A stretch of 38,756 nt of DNA from an uncultured Flavobacteriaceae bacterium. Its GTDB lineage: Bacteria; Bacteroidota; Bacteroidia; Flavobacteriales; Flavobacteriaceae. The stretch lies in the NCBI GenBank assembly GCA_938073895.1, contig CALJFB010000041.1:1-38756 (forward strand), in the 5' to 3' direction. This document shows positions 18,401 to 25,300 of the stretch, in pieces (the first letter of the stretch is position 1; each line of letters starts with the position of its first letter). The notes beneath the pieces were generated by a model. That model searched no databases. It saw only the letters and a list, made by a program, of their open reading frames with translations, and was not told the origin of the DNA. A program made the position numbers and the translations under genes.

Positions 18401-19395
18401 ACAATGGAACATTAACAACAACATTATTCGATAAAAATATAATTAGCTCTACTTTTGGAAACGATAATACGCAAGCCAATGGATCGTTAATTATATTAGA
18501 TTTCGAAAAGTTGGGCCCAACAATATATAGAGGACAAGCTACAATTACTAACGGACAATTTAGTTTTGATTTTATAGTACCAAGAGATATTTCTATTCCA
18601 GTAGGTACAGGTAAAGTTAGTTTTTATGCACAGCAAGAAGGAAGTTTAGAAGATAAATCTGGAGGCGTCATTAATAAATTACTTATTGGAGGTATAAATG
18701 AAGATGCACCAGCAGATAATGTAGGGCCAATTATTAATTTATTTATTAACGATAAAGCTTTTGCTTCAGGTGGAGTTACAAATACAGAGCCATTACTTGT
18801 AGCTAATTTTGAAGACGAAAACGGTATTAATACCGCCAGTGGAATTGGTCACGATATTACAGTAATTTTAGATGGAGACGAAGTTAATCCTATAGTTTTA
18901 AACGATTATTATTTAACCGAAATAGACGACTATACAAAAGGAAATTTAGAATTTAAGTTTAGAGATTTAGAGCCAGGTCTACATACTTTAAAATTAAAAG
19001 CTTGGGATGTTTACAATAATTCTTCAATAGCAGAGATACAGTTTAATGTCATAGACGAAAATAAATCTTTAGTAATAGAAAATGTATTAAATTATCCAAA
19101 TCCTTTCGTAAATTACACAGAGTTTTGGTTTAGTCATAACAGTTCCGAAGCTTTAGATATTTCAGTTCAAATATTTACTATATCAGGGAAATTAGTAAGA
19201 ACATTAATTGGACAATCCAATGCCGCAGGTTGTTGTGGTGCAGAATCTAATTCAACATCTAGAGATGTAATTTGGGATGGAAGAGACGATTTTGGTGAAA
19301 AAATAGGTAAAGGAACTTATATATATAAACTAAAAGTTCGCTCAAATGCTTTAAATAAAACAGTCGAAAAAATAGAGAAACTTGTAATCCTCTAA
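15481..19395 (+). CDS. porU: Type IX secretion system sortase PorU
   Basis: A 1304-residue surface peptidase that removes the C-terminal signal of T9SS cargo. It has an N-terminal signal peptide (about residues 1-19, ending SFSQ), a beta-rich region, then a gingipain-type C25 domain from about residue 550. The likely catalytic dyad is H798 in NYFGHGGEDG and C832 in FVTVTCEYTKFDNP. The end (from about residue 1200, VLNYPNPFVNYTEF, GTYIYKLKV, KLVIL) is a FlgD-Ig/type-A-CTD-like module that PorU keeps. The start is the ATG at 15481; the TTG one codon earlier is not needed. The next gene, 33 bp downstream, is its partner porV. Confidence 0.95.
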   Translation: MKNIFFLITFFCALLSFSQNKKFNLDWNGVKSFNTDSYTLSVPYFSNTNAFVYSLDEGLVFVKEWDSNGSVNTNSLDVTSIVYQDISSEELKDIDISLIDSFINAKLLNANDRGKISTVFKFNPIIKTVSGGFKKVTSISISYSNGSSSSFSLNNTSSITNSVLTNGNWYRFYVEESGVFKLSKSFLNSLGINTNGLDPRNIKIYGNGGAMIPYVNDSNFPIDPKENAIKVIGEEDGVFNNEDYILFYAVGPKGLELTNTPSDNSHINSYSDKTYYYINVGSSLGKRIQSFIQPISTAIETLNTFKDYKFHEIDDYSLAFVGRRWFGDKFDFENVKEFDFSFPNTTLTSPTVPGETPLSKSVKLTVIGASASSTTSNLVMQVNGVTESILSLAGVPLFSPTSVSESVFSAEIQVATDAINIRIEHDKLGNPGAEAYLDYIALEVERDLIFVDNQLVFKPYSEVNSSGVVNLSLSNAESVNQVWEVSDHYNVSSISTSNQETVVFKSVLEANHQFVAFSPTTYKFPNANGNSLVQNQNLKGSIFLDSNQNFQDIDYLMLTTQSHLSQANRLANINRSVKGLKVKVVTIESIYNEFNNGNPDISAIRNFVKYVYDNASAPNKKVKYLCLFGDSSFDYKGRISSNLYNFPTWNALSSFNLTSSFISDDFFGLMDANEGDFAISDRLDIAVGRVLADSPQRAAQMVDKVDAYYKEEALGSWRNNIIMVADDVDEDWEEVLQGTTNEIADDITASNPGLNVVKIYADAFKQVSSSGGNRYLEVNTAIANELEKGALMINYFGHGGEDGLASERIFEKNDVNNLRNVCKYHCFVTVTCEYTKFDNPLRLTAGELVFWNPQGGAIQLVTTTRQIFVPVGVAVNKTLEEYMFDTDLNGNHISVAEAVRQTKNNPNVSNTQQKLLMFSIGDPALSLSFPKPNITLTKVNNVPIEQQTEPLKSLGYAKLEGYVADAQNNILTNYNGTLTTTLFDKNIISSTFGNDNTQANGSLIILDFEKLGPTIYRGQATITNGQFSFDFIVPRDISIPVGTGKVSFYAQQEGSLEDKSGGVINKLLIGGINEDAPADNVGPIINLFINDKAFASGGVTNTEPLLVANFEDENGINTASGIGHDITVILDGDEVNPIVLNDYYLTEIDDYTKGNLEFKFRDLEPGLHTLKLKAWDVYNNSSIAEIQFNVIDENKSLVIENVLNYPNPFVNYTEFWFSHNSSEALDISVQIFTISGKLVRTLIGQSNAAGCCGAESNSTSRDVIWDGRDDFGEKIGKGTYIYKLKVRSNALNKTVEKIEKLVIL

Positions 19396-19428
19396 TAATA
19401 AATTATATTTGCTAAATAAATAAGAAAA

Positions 19429-20673
19429 ATGAAGATTAAATATCTAATATTAGTATTATCCGTTTTTGTAGGAAAAGTAACAGCACAAAATATTGTTACT
19501 GAAATAACACCTTTTCAAGACTCCAGAGTTATAACCACAGGAGTGCCGTTTTTGTTAATAGCACCAGATGCAAGAGCTGCAGGTATGGGAGATATGGGCG
19601 TAGCTACATCATCAGATGCGTTTTCTCAACAATGGAATGCTTCAAAATATGCATTCTCTACTGCGAAATCTGGTTTTGCCATGAGTTATACGCCATATTT
19701 AAGCAAATTAGTTAACGATATTTTTCTAGGAAATATAACCTACTTTAATCGTCTAAACGAAGGAAGTGCTTTTGGAGTAAGTTTTAAATATTTCTCGTTA
19801 GGTGAAATAGAATTTGTAGAAGATGAGTTTTCCGAAGCTTTAGTTCAGAAACCAAACGAGTTAACTTTCGATGTTTCTTATTCACTACGTTTATCAGAGC
19901 AATTTGCCATGGGAGTATCTATGCGTTATTTACGTTCTGACTTAAAATTAAATACAGGAAATAACGATAAAACTGCCGCAAGTACACTTGGTGTAGATAT
20001 TAGTGGTTATTATCAAGGCGAAGAACAAGCAATGGCAGATTTTAACGGTCGATGGAGAGGTGGATTTGCATTACAAAACTTAGGACCCAAGTTTAAATAT
20101 GACGAAGGTGGACAAGAAAATTTTCAACCAACAACATTACGTTTAGGAGGAGGATTTGATTTTATTTTCGATCAATATAATAAGTTAGCTGTAACAACTG
20201 AATTTGCAAAGCTTTTAGTACCAACGCCACCAGTAAGAGGTAATAAATTTGTTTACGAGGATGTAAATAATGATGGAATGTATAGTGCAACAGATGGTGA
20301 TATTGAAATTGAAAATGATGATAACTATATAATATCAGGTCAAGAAAACAATGTGGACTTTATGTCTGGTATATTTCAGTCTTTTGGTGATGCACCAGGA
20401 GGATTTAGCGAAGAATTAAGAGAGTTTACTTATGCAGTTGGAGCAGAATACTCTTACCAAGATTCGTTTATGTTTAGGTTAGGTTATTTTAATGAGCACG
20501 AAACTAAAGGAGCTCGTAAGTTTTTTGGATTAGGTGCAGGATTTAAATATAATGTAATGAATATTGATTTATCATATTTGTTTTCATCCTCTAAAGTTCA
20601 AAGTCCATTAGAAAACACCTTGCGTTTTTCATTAACATTTAATATTGGTGCTGGAGAGTATAGAGAGTACTAA
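19429..20673 (+). CDS. porV: Type IX secretion outer-membrane protein PorV (LptO)
   Basis: A 414-residue outer-membrane beta-barrel that shuttles T9SS cargo from the translocon to PorU for cleavage and attachment. The signal peptide ends at VTAQ (about residue 20). The PorV/PorQ signature FLLIAPDARAAGMGDMGVATSSD follows, then a FadL-like series of alternating beta strands and a terminal strand LRFSLTFNIGAG. An acidic loop (DVNNDGMYSATDGDIEIEND) sits mid-protein. It is in one operon with porU and ends before a strong terminator. Confidence 0.95.
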   Translation: MKIKYLILVLSVFVGKVTAQNIVTEITPFQDSRVITTGVPFLLIAPDARAAGMGDMGVATSSDAFSQQWNASKYAFSTAKSGFAMSYTPYLSKLVNDIFLGNITYFNRLNEGSAFGVSFKYFSLGEIEFVEDEFSEALVQKPNELTFDVSYSLRLSEQFAMGVSMRYLRSDLKLNTGNNDKTAASTLGVDISGYYQGEEQAMADFNGRWRGGFALQNLGPKFKYDEGGQENFQPTTLRLGGGFDFIFDQYNKLAVTTEFAKLLVPTPPVRGNKFVYEDVNNDGMYSATDGDIEIENDDNYIISGQENNVDFMSGIFQSFGDAPGGFSEELREFTYAVGAEYSYQDSFMFRLGYFNEHETKGARKFFGLGAGFKYNVMNIDLSYLFSSSKVQSPLENTLRFSLTFNIGAGEYREY

Positions 20674-20693
20674 AATATATAGATTACATTTAT

Positions 20694-20724
20694 AAAAGCT
20701 ATTGCATTGTCAATAGCTTTTTTT
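20694..20724 (+). terminator. Terminator after porV
   Basis: An 11-bp stem (aaaagctattg / caatagctttt) with a 6-nt loop and a T-run ending at 20724, 19 nt before the cdd ATG. Read-through or a promoter within the hairpin would be needed for cdd. Confidence 0.85.
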
Positions 20725-20742
20725 TGCATTAATAATTATATT

Positions 20743-21225
20743 ATGAAATCATTTAAAGTAGAAGCACATTTTAATCAGTTTGAAAATTTAAAAGAGTTAC
20801 CTCAAGATATTCAAGATTTGTTTAAAAAGGCTGCTTCAGTAAGAGAAAACGCTTATGCACCATATTCCCAATTTCTTGTAGGTTGTGCATTATTATTGGA
20901 TAATGGACAAGTCGTATCAGGTAGTAATCAAGAAAATGCAAGTTACCCATCGGGTTTATGCGCAGAGCGTACAGCAATTTATTTTGCAGGAGCAACTTAC
21001 CCAAAAGCTAGAATATTAAAAATGGCAATAATAGCCGGGTCTACAAAAAAAATAACTAACACACCTATTCCACCTTGTGGCGCATGTAGACAAACTATTT
21101 CTGAGTACGAATTTAAGCAAGATATACCAATAGAAATGTATTTTAAAGGTCAAGAAGGCGCAATCGTTTATTCCAAATCTTTATCAAATTTGCTACCTCT
21201 TAGCTTCAATAAAAACGCGCTGTAA
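20743..21225 (+). CDS. cdd: Cytidine deaminase
   Basis: A 160-residue cytosolic zinc enzyme converting cytidine or deoxycytidine to uridine or deoxyuridine in pyrimidine salvage. The zinc/catalytic motif CAERTAI has C73 and the catalytic E75. The second motif PCGACRQ has C112 and C115, the three-cysteine pattern of the small tetrameric class. The start is the ATG at 20743; an upstream TTG would run back into the porV terminator hairpin. cdd next to porV is a usual Flavobacteria order. Confidence 0.94.
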   Translation: MKSFKVEAHFNQFENLKELPQDIQDLFKKAASVRENAYAPYSQFLVGCALLLDNGQVVSGSNQENASYPSGLCAERTAIYFAGATYPKARILKMAIIAGSTKKITNTPIPPCGACRQTISEYEFKQDIPIEMYFKGQEGAIVYSKSLSNLLPLSFNKNAL

Positions 21226-21389
21226 CGTCTTTGTAGCTTTTTTAATAAAAAAAGTAAAAAAAAATAATATTTTAATAAGATGTGTTAAATCGCTATAAAG
21301 TCTTATAAATAAAGAGATTTTAATCAAAATAATGTAGTATTTTTAATAAAGCACTAGATATATAGTTTTTTCATTACTAACTAAAGTAT

Positions 21390-21397
21390 TACTTTTG
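21390..21397 (+). promoter_or_regulatory. Possible -7 element of pdhA
   Basis: TACTTTTG fits TAnnTTTG and lies 29 bp before the pdhA ATG. The -33 region is T-rich without a clear TTG. The rest of the 201-bp gap after cdd is A/T-rich with no clear signal. Confidence 0.45.
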
Positions 21398-21426
21398 TAA
21401 TCTGTACTAAATAAATACAAATACTA

Positions 21427-22425
21427 ATGCAAAAAGTAACTAAAGAAACATACATTAAATGGTATGAAGACATGCTGTTCTGGAGAAAATTTGAAGACAA
21501 ATTAGCTGCAGTCTATATTCAACAAAAAGTTAGAGGTTTTTTACACCTGTATAATGGTCAAGAAGCAGTTTTAGCAGGAGCTTTACATGCAATGGATTTG
21601 ACAAAAGATAAAATGATAACCGCATACAGAAATCACGTTCAGCCAATTGGTATGGGCGTAGATCCTAGACGTGTTATGGCAGAGTTGTATGGTAAAGCTA
21701 CAGGAACCTCAAAAGGTTTAGGTGGTTCTATGCATATTTTCTCTAAAGAACATCGTTTTTATGGAGGTCATGGAATTGTAGGAGGACAAATCCCTTTAGG
21801 TGCAGGAATAGCATTTGGTGATAAATACCATAATGTTGATGGTGTTACCATTTGTTGCTTTGGAGATGGAGCAGCAAGACAAGGTTCACTTCACGAAACA
21901 TTTAACTTAGCTATGCTTTGGAAATTACCAGTAGTATTTGTTTGTGAAAACAACGGATATGCAATGGGAACCTCTGTAGAACGTACAGCTAACCATACAG
22001 AAATTTGGAAATTAGGTTTAGGATACGATATGCCTTGCGGACCCGTAGACGGAATGAATCCTATTAAAGTTGCTGAAGCTTTTGATGAAGCACTTGCCAG
22101 AGCTAGAAAAGGCGATGGACCAACATTCTTAGAAATTAAAACATACAGATTTAGAGGTCACTCTATGTCCGATGCTCAACATTACAGAACCAAGGACGAA
22201 GTTGCAGAATACAAGAAATTAGACCCTATCAAACAAGTTAAGGATGTAATTTTAGATAAAAAGTATTTAACTGAAGATGAAATTAAAGTTATAGATAAAC
22301 GCGTTAAAGCTTTAGTTGAAGAATGTGAGAAATTTGCAGAAGATTCTCCATATCCAGATAAGAACGTAATGTATGATGCAGTTTACGAACAAGAAGATTA
22401 TCCATTTATAGATCACAAAATATAA
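21427..22425 (+). CDS. pdhA: Pyruvate dehydrogenase E1 component, alpha subunit
   Basis: A 332-residue thiamine-diphosphate protein of the heterotetrameric (alpha2beta2) E1 class that decarboxylates pyruvate. Motifs in order are FLHLYNGQEAVLAG, TAYRNHVQPIG, GLGGSMHIFS, GGHGIVGGQIPLGAG and the TPP/Mg motif starting GDGAARQG and ending CENNGYAMGT. The regulatory-loop segment is YRFRGHSMSDAQHYRT. The beta-subunit gene is not adjacent; the next gene, 3 bp after the stop, encodes E2. Confidence 0.95.
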   Translation: MQKVTKETYIKWYEDMLFWRKFEDKLAAVYIQQKVRGFLHLYNGQEAVLAGALHAMDLTKDKMITAYRNHVQPIGMGVDPRRVMAELYGKATGTSKGLGGSMHIFSKEHRFYGGHGIVGGQIPLGAGIAFGDKYHNVDGVTICCFGDGAARQGSLHETFNLAMLWKLPVVFVCENNGYAMGTSVERTANHTEIWKLGLGYDMPCGPVDGMNPIKVAEAFDEALARARKGDGPTFLEIKTYRFRGHSMSDAQHYRTKDEVAEYKKLDPIKQVKDVILDKKYLTEDEIKVIDKRVKALVEECEKFAEDSPYPDKNVMYDAVYEQEDYPFIDHKI

Positions 22426-22428
22426 GTT

Positions 22429-24066
22429 ATGGCTATAGTTATAAACATGCCAAGGTTAAGCGACACAATGGAAGAAGGTACTGTTGCTGCTTGGTTAAAA
22501 AATGTTGGAGATAAAGTAGAAGAAGGCGATATTTTAGCTGAAATTGAAACTGATAAAGCTACAATGGAGTTTGAATCTTTTAACGAAGGTGTGTTACTAC
22601 ACATTGGTGTTCAAGAAGGTGAAACAACTAAAGTAGATCAGCTTTTAGCTATTATTGGAGATGAAGGTGAAAATATTTCAGGTTTATTAAACGGAACTTC
22701 ATCTAAAACTCAATCTAAAGATAATTCTACAAATGAAACTAAATCTGCACCTTTAAGTACAGAACAAAATTCAACAGGCGCAGTAGATATTCCAGAAGGT
22801 GTTACAGTTGTAACTATGCCGCGTTTAAGCGATACAATGGAAGAAGGAACTGTTGCTGCTTGGTTAAAACAAGTTGGTGATGAAGTTGAAGAAGGTGAGA
22901 TTTTAGCTGAAATTGAAACAGATAAAGCTACAATGGAATTTGAATCTTTCCAATCTGGTGCTTTATTGTACATAGGATTAAAAGAAGGAGAATCTGCCAA
23001 AGTAGATGCGTTATTAGCTATAATTGGACCTGCAGGAACAGATGTTGCTGGAATAGCAGCAAGTTTTTCTCCAAGTACGCCAAAAGTAGAGGAAAATAAA
23101 GTTCCTCAAAAAGAAGACGCTAAGGCAGAGATAAAAGTAGAAGCTTCAATTGAAGCGCCAAAAGTGAACAAAGCCGTTTCTAATGATACTAATACAGGAA
23201 GAGTATTTATATCGCCACTAGCTAAAAAGATGGCAGAAGATAAAGGAATTAACTTATCTCAAGTTAAAGGTTCTGGAGAAAACGGTAGAATTGTAAAACG
23301 TGATATCGAAAACTTTACACCAATTCAACAAATAGCAACTAATTCTAATTCAGTTGCAACTTCTAATATTGGAGTTGGGCTAGAAGAAAAAACAGAATCT
23401 GTTAAGAATTCGCAAATGCGTAAAACTATTGCAAAAGCCTTAACAAGTTCTAAATTTAGCGCACCTCATTTCTACTTAAATATTGAAGTAGATATGGATA
23501 ACGCAATAGCGTCAAGAAAATTAATAAATGGGTTACCAGATACCAAAGTATCTTTTAACGATATGATAGTTAAGGCTTGTGCTATGGCATTACATAAGCA
23601 TCCACAAGTAAATACTTCTTGGGAAGCAGATGTAACTAAATTCCATAGTCATGTTCACGTTGGAGTTGCAGTTGCAGTAGACGAAGGTTTAGTAGTTCCT
23701 GTAATTAAACATACAGATGCTTTATCTTTAACACAAATAGGTGCTTCTGTTAGAGATTTAGCAGGAAAAGCAAGAAACAAGAAAATTACACCAGCAGATA
23801 TGCAAGGTAGTACGTTTACAGTTTCTAACTTAGGAATGTTTGGAATAGAGAGCTTTACGTCTATCATAAATCAGCCAAATTCAGCAATTTTATCTGTAGG
23901 AGCAATTATAGAAAAACCAGTTGTTAAAAATGGACAAATAGTAGTTGGTAACACAATGAAATTAAGTTTAGCATGCGATCACAGAACTGTAGATGGTGCT
24001 GTTGGTGCTCAATTTTTACAAACGTTAAGAAGTTTTATAGAAAACCCAGTAACAATGTTATCTTAA
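22429..24066 (+). CDS. pdhC: Dihydrolipoyl acetyltransferase (E2 of pyruvate dehydrogenase), two lipoyl domains
   Basis: A 545-residue core enzyme of the pyruvate dehydrogenase complex. There are two N-terminal lipoyl domains (about residues 1-80 and 125-205), each with ETDKATMEFES; the lipoylated lysines are K43 and K166. The domains are near-copies at the DNA level as well. A Lys/Glu/Ala-rich linker, an E3/E1-binding domain (VFISPLAKKMAEDKGIN ... GRIVKRDIE) and the acetyltransferase domain follow, with catalytic H518 in DHRTVDGAVGAQFL. It is in one operon with pdhA and ends at a strong terminator. Confidence 0.96.
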   Translation: MAIVINMPRLSDTMEEGTVAAWLKNVGDKVEEGDILAEIETDKATMEFESFNEGVLLHIGVQEGETTKVDQLLAIIGDEGENISGLLNGTSSKTQSKDNSTNETKSAPLSTEQNSTGAVDIPEGVTVVTMPRLSDTMEEGTVAAWLKQVGDEVEEGEILAEIETDKATMEFESFQSGALLYIGLKEGESAKVDALLAIIGPAGTDVAGIAASFSPSTPKVEENKVPQKEDAKAEIKVEASIEAPKVNKAVSNDTNTGRVFISPLAKKMAEDKGINLSQVKGSGENGRIVKRDIENFTPIQQIATNSNSVATSNIGVGLEEKTESVKNSQMRKTIAKALTSSKFSAPHFYLNIEVDMDNAIASRKLINGLPDTKVSFNDMIVKACAMALHKHPQVNTSWEADVTKFHSHVHVGVAVAVDEGLVVPVIKHTDALSLTQIGASVRDLAGKARNKKITPADMQGSTFTVSNLGMFGIESFTSIINQPNSAILSVGAIIEKPVVKNGQIVVGNTMKLSLACDHRTVDGAVGAQFLQTLRSFIENPVTMLS

Positions 24067-24086
24067 TCTCTTAATTAAATTTATAG

Positions 24087-24120
24087 AAAAAGGCTGATAG
24101 TTTTACTATCAGCCTTTTTT
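24087..24120. terminator. Terminator after pdhC
   Basis: A 14-bp stem (aaaaaggctgatag / ctatcagccttttt) with a 5-nt loop and T-run. The A-run upstream lets it also serve the convergent gene ending at 24156. Confidence 0.9.
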
Positions 24121-24155
24121 ATGGTTTAGCTTTAAAATATTTTATAGCTATTAGT

Positions 24156-24380
24156 TTATTTATACATATCGCTAGAGCCTTCTACAAAAGCATAGCCCAA
24201 ATCCTTAAGTAAAATACGTAAACCTTCGTAAGCATTATGTGTTGCGTAATCAAACGAAAGCTTATTGCTTTTAGTGTCTAGGTTAAGATTTGTAATGCCT
24301 GTTAAGGATTGTGCTTTTTTTAAAATAGTACTACTAAAACTATCTGTTTTTAGGTCTTGTAATAAAATAGTTTCTCTCAT
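24156..24380 (-). CDS. Small HMA-like (ferredoxin-fold) protein without CxxC
   Basis: A 74-residue soluble protein starting MRETILLQ. Its predicted beta-alpha-beta-beta-alpha-beta pattern (ILLQDL, helix to LTGITNLNLDT, KLSFDY, helix EGLRILLKDLGYAFVE) resembles heavy-metal-associated domains. The metal-binding CxxC is absent, so copper binding is doubtful. ATG at 24380 is chosen over an in-frame TTG two codons upstream. It follows the Crp/Fnr gene by 69 bp, and that gap holds an Fnr-like site at the activating distance. With ccoI divergently placed beyond fnr, it may belong to the oxidase or copper set; this is inference. Confidence 0.75.
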   Translation of the reverse strand: MRETILLQDLKTDSFSSTILKKAQSLTGITNLNLDTKSNKLSFDYATHNAYEGLRILLKDLGYAFVEGSSDMYK

Positions 24381-24397
24381 AGCCAATTTACTTTTGG

Positions 24398-24441
24398 CTA
24401 AACTATAAAGATCTTAAATTAATAAAGATGATTTTTGTCAG
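24398..24441 (-). promoter_or_regulatory. Candidate Fnr-like site and -7 element of the HMA-like gene
   Basis: Read on the minus strand, CTGACAAAAATCAT (24441-24428) keeps the TGA-N6-TCA core, with one perfect half (ATCAT) and one degenerate half. TAGTTTAG (24405-24398) is a near match to TAnnTTTG. Centre to last base of the -7 element is 36.5 bp, the same as in the three perfect sites of this window. Confidence 0.5.
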
Positions 24442-24449
24442 TGTATAAA

Positions 24450-25145
24450 TTATTCTGTTAATCCATCTACAATAGCTTGTAGTTTTTGTTTATTAACTAA
24501 TTTTATACGTTTGCCTTCTGTAGAAATAAAGCCATCTTTTTTTAGTTTCGATAGTGCTCTAATACATGCCTCTTTTGCGGTACCAACAATTCCAGCAATA
24601 TCTTCACGTGTAAAAATCATTCCAATATAGCCATCTGCATCTATATTAAAAGTAATCTCTAAGTATAGTAGAAGCTCTGCAATTCTCTGACGCACATTTT
24701 TTTGTGCCATATTAACAATAATATTATCTGCAATTTTTAACTCGTTTGCCATTTCTAGCAACAGTTCCTTAGTGAAATCAGGATTTGTGCTAATGGATTC
24801 AGATAGTTGGTTTTTAGGAATAAAACAAACTTCCATATCGTTTAATGCTACAGCACTTAGGTTTGTGCATTCTTCCGTAATTACAGAACGTTGCCCTAAA
24901 ACTTCGCCTTTAGTCGCTATTTTAACAATCTGATCTTTACCATTGTCACTCATTTTAGAGAGTTTAGATACACCATCTTTTACACAGAAAACACCATTTA
25001 ATTTTTCGCCTTCTTCAAAAATAAAATCACCTTTTCTTATTGTTTTAGAAACTTTAGTATCCGAGATACGCTTTAATTCCTCTTTTTTTAAGGCTTTTAA
25101 AGCATTTAACTCTCTAATAATACAATTTTCGCAGCGAGATTCCAT
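24450..25145 (-). CDS. Crp/Fnr family transcriptional regulator
   Basis: A 231-residue regulator with an N-terminal cyclic-nucleotide-type beta-roll (about residues 25-115, IRKGDFIFEEGEKLNGVFCVKDG), a dimer helix, and a C-terminal winged helix-turn-helix (FTREDIAGIVGTAKEACIRALSKLKKDGFI). It starts MESRCENC, so C5 and C8 could be part of an oxygen-sensing Fe-S site as in FNR, but the full four-Cys FNR pattern is not evident; other Cys lie at about 54, 93 and 106. It lies between the HMA-like gene and the divergent ccoI, and Fnr-like palindromes flank the neighbouring low-oxygen genes. It is the obvious candidate activator of the cbb3/hemN set. Confidence 0.9.
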   Translation of the reverse strand: MESRCENCIIRELNALKALKKEELKRISDTKVSKTIRKGDFIFEEGEKLNGVFCVKDGVSKLSKMSDNGKDQIVKIATKGEVLGQRSVITEECTNLSAVALNDMEVCFIPKNQLSESISTNPDFTKELLLEMANELKIADNIIVNMAQKNVRQRIAELLLYLEITFNIDADGYIGMIFTREDIAGIVGTAKEACIRALSKLKKDGFISTEGKRIKLVNKQKLQAIVDGLTE

Positions 25146-25167
25146 AAAACAATAACAACTTAGACTA

Positions 25168-25175
25168 CAAATATA
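25168..25175 (-). promoter_or_regulatory. Possible -7 element of the Crp/Fnr gene
   Basis: On the minus strand TATATTTG lies 22 bp before the ATG. The -33 region is TTA/TTC rather than TTG. The perfect palindrome at 25227-25240 lies 65.5 bp upstream of its last base, so it could also influence this gene. Confidence 0.5.
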
Positions 25176-25226
25176 ATGTAGAAAATTAATTAACAGAAGT
25201 AACTTTCAACTCTTTTAATCTTTTTA

Positions 25227-25270
25227 ATGATATTTATCATAATTTATAATCAATTTTTAAAAGAACTTTG
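25227..25270 (+). promoter_or_regulatory. Fnr-like palindrome and -7 element of ccoI
   Basis: ATGATATTTATCAT (25227-25240) is a perfect inverted repeat in the 5-4-5 layout of Fnr sites (TTGAT-N4-ATCAA in proteobacteria). GAACTTTG (25263-25270) is a near -7 element. Centre to its last base is 36.5 bp, putting the site near -42 from the expected start, where an activator replaces the -33 contact. Confidence 0.7.
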
Positions 25271-25300
25271 CTGTAAGTATAATTAGTTAATTTTAGTTTT

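Noticed and set aside
22413-23867. Antisense open frames in pdhC, including two that resemble each other
   Set aside because: Their similarity comes only from the duplicated lipoyl domains on the other strand.
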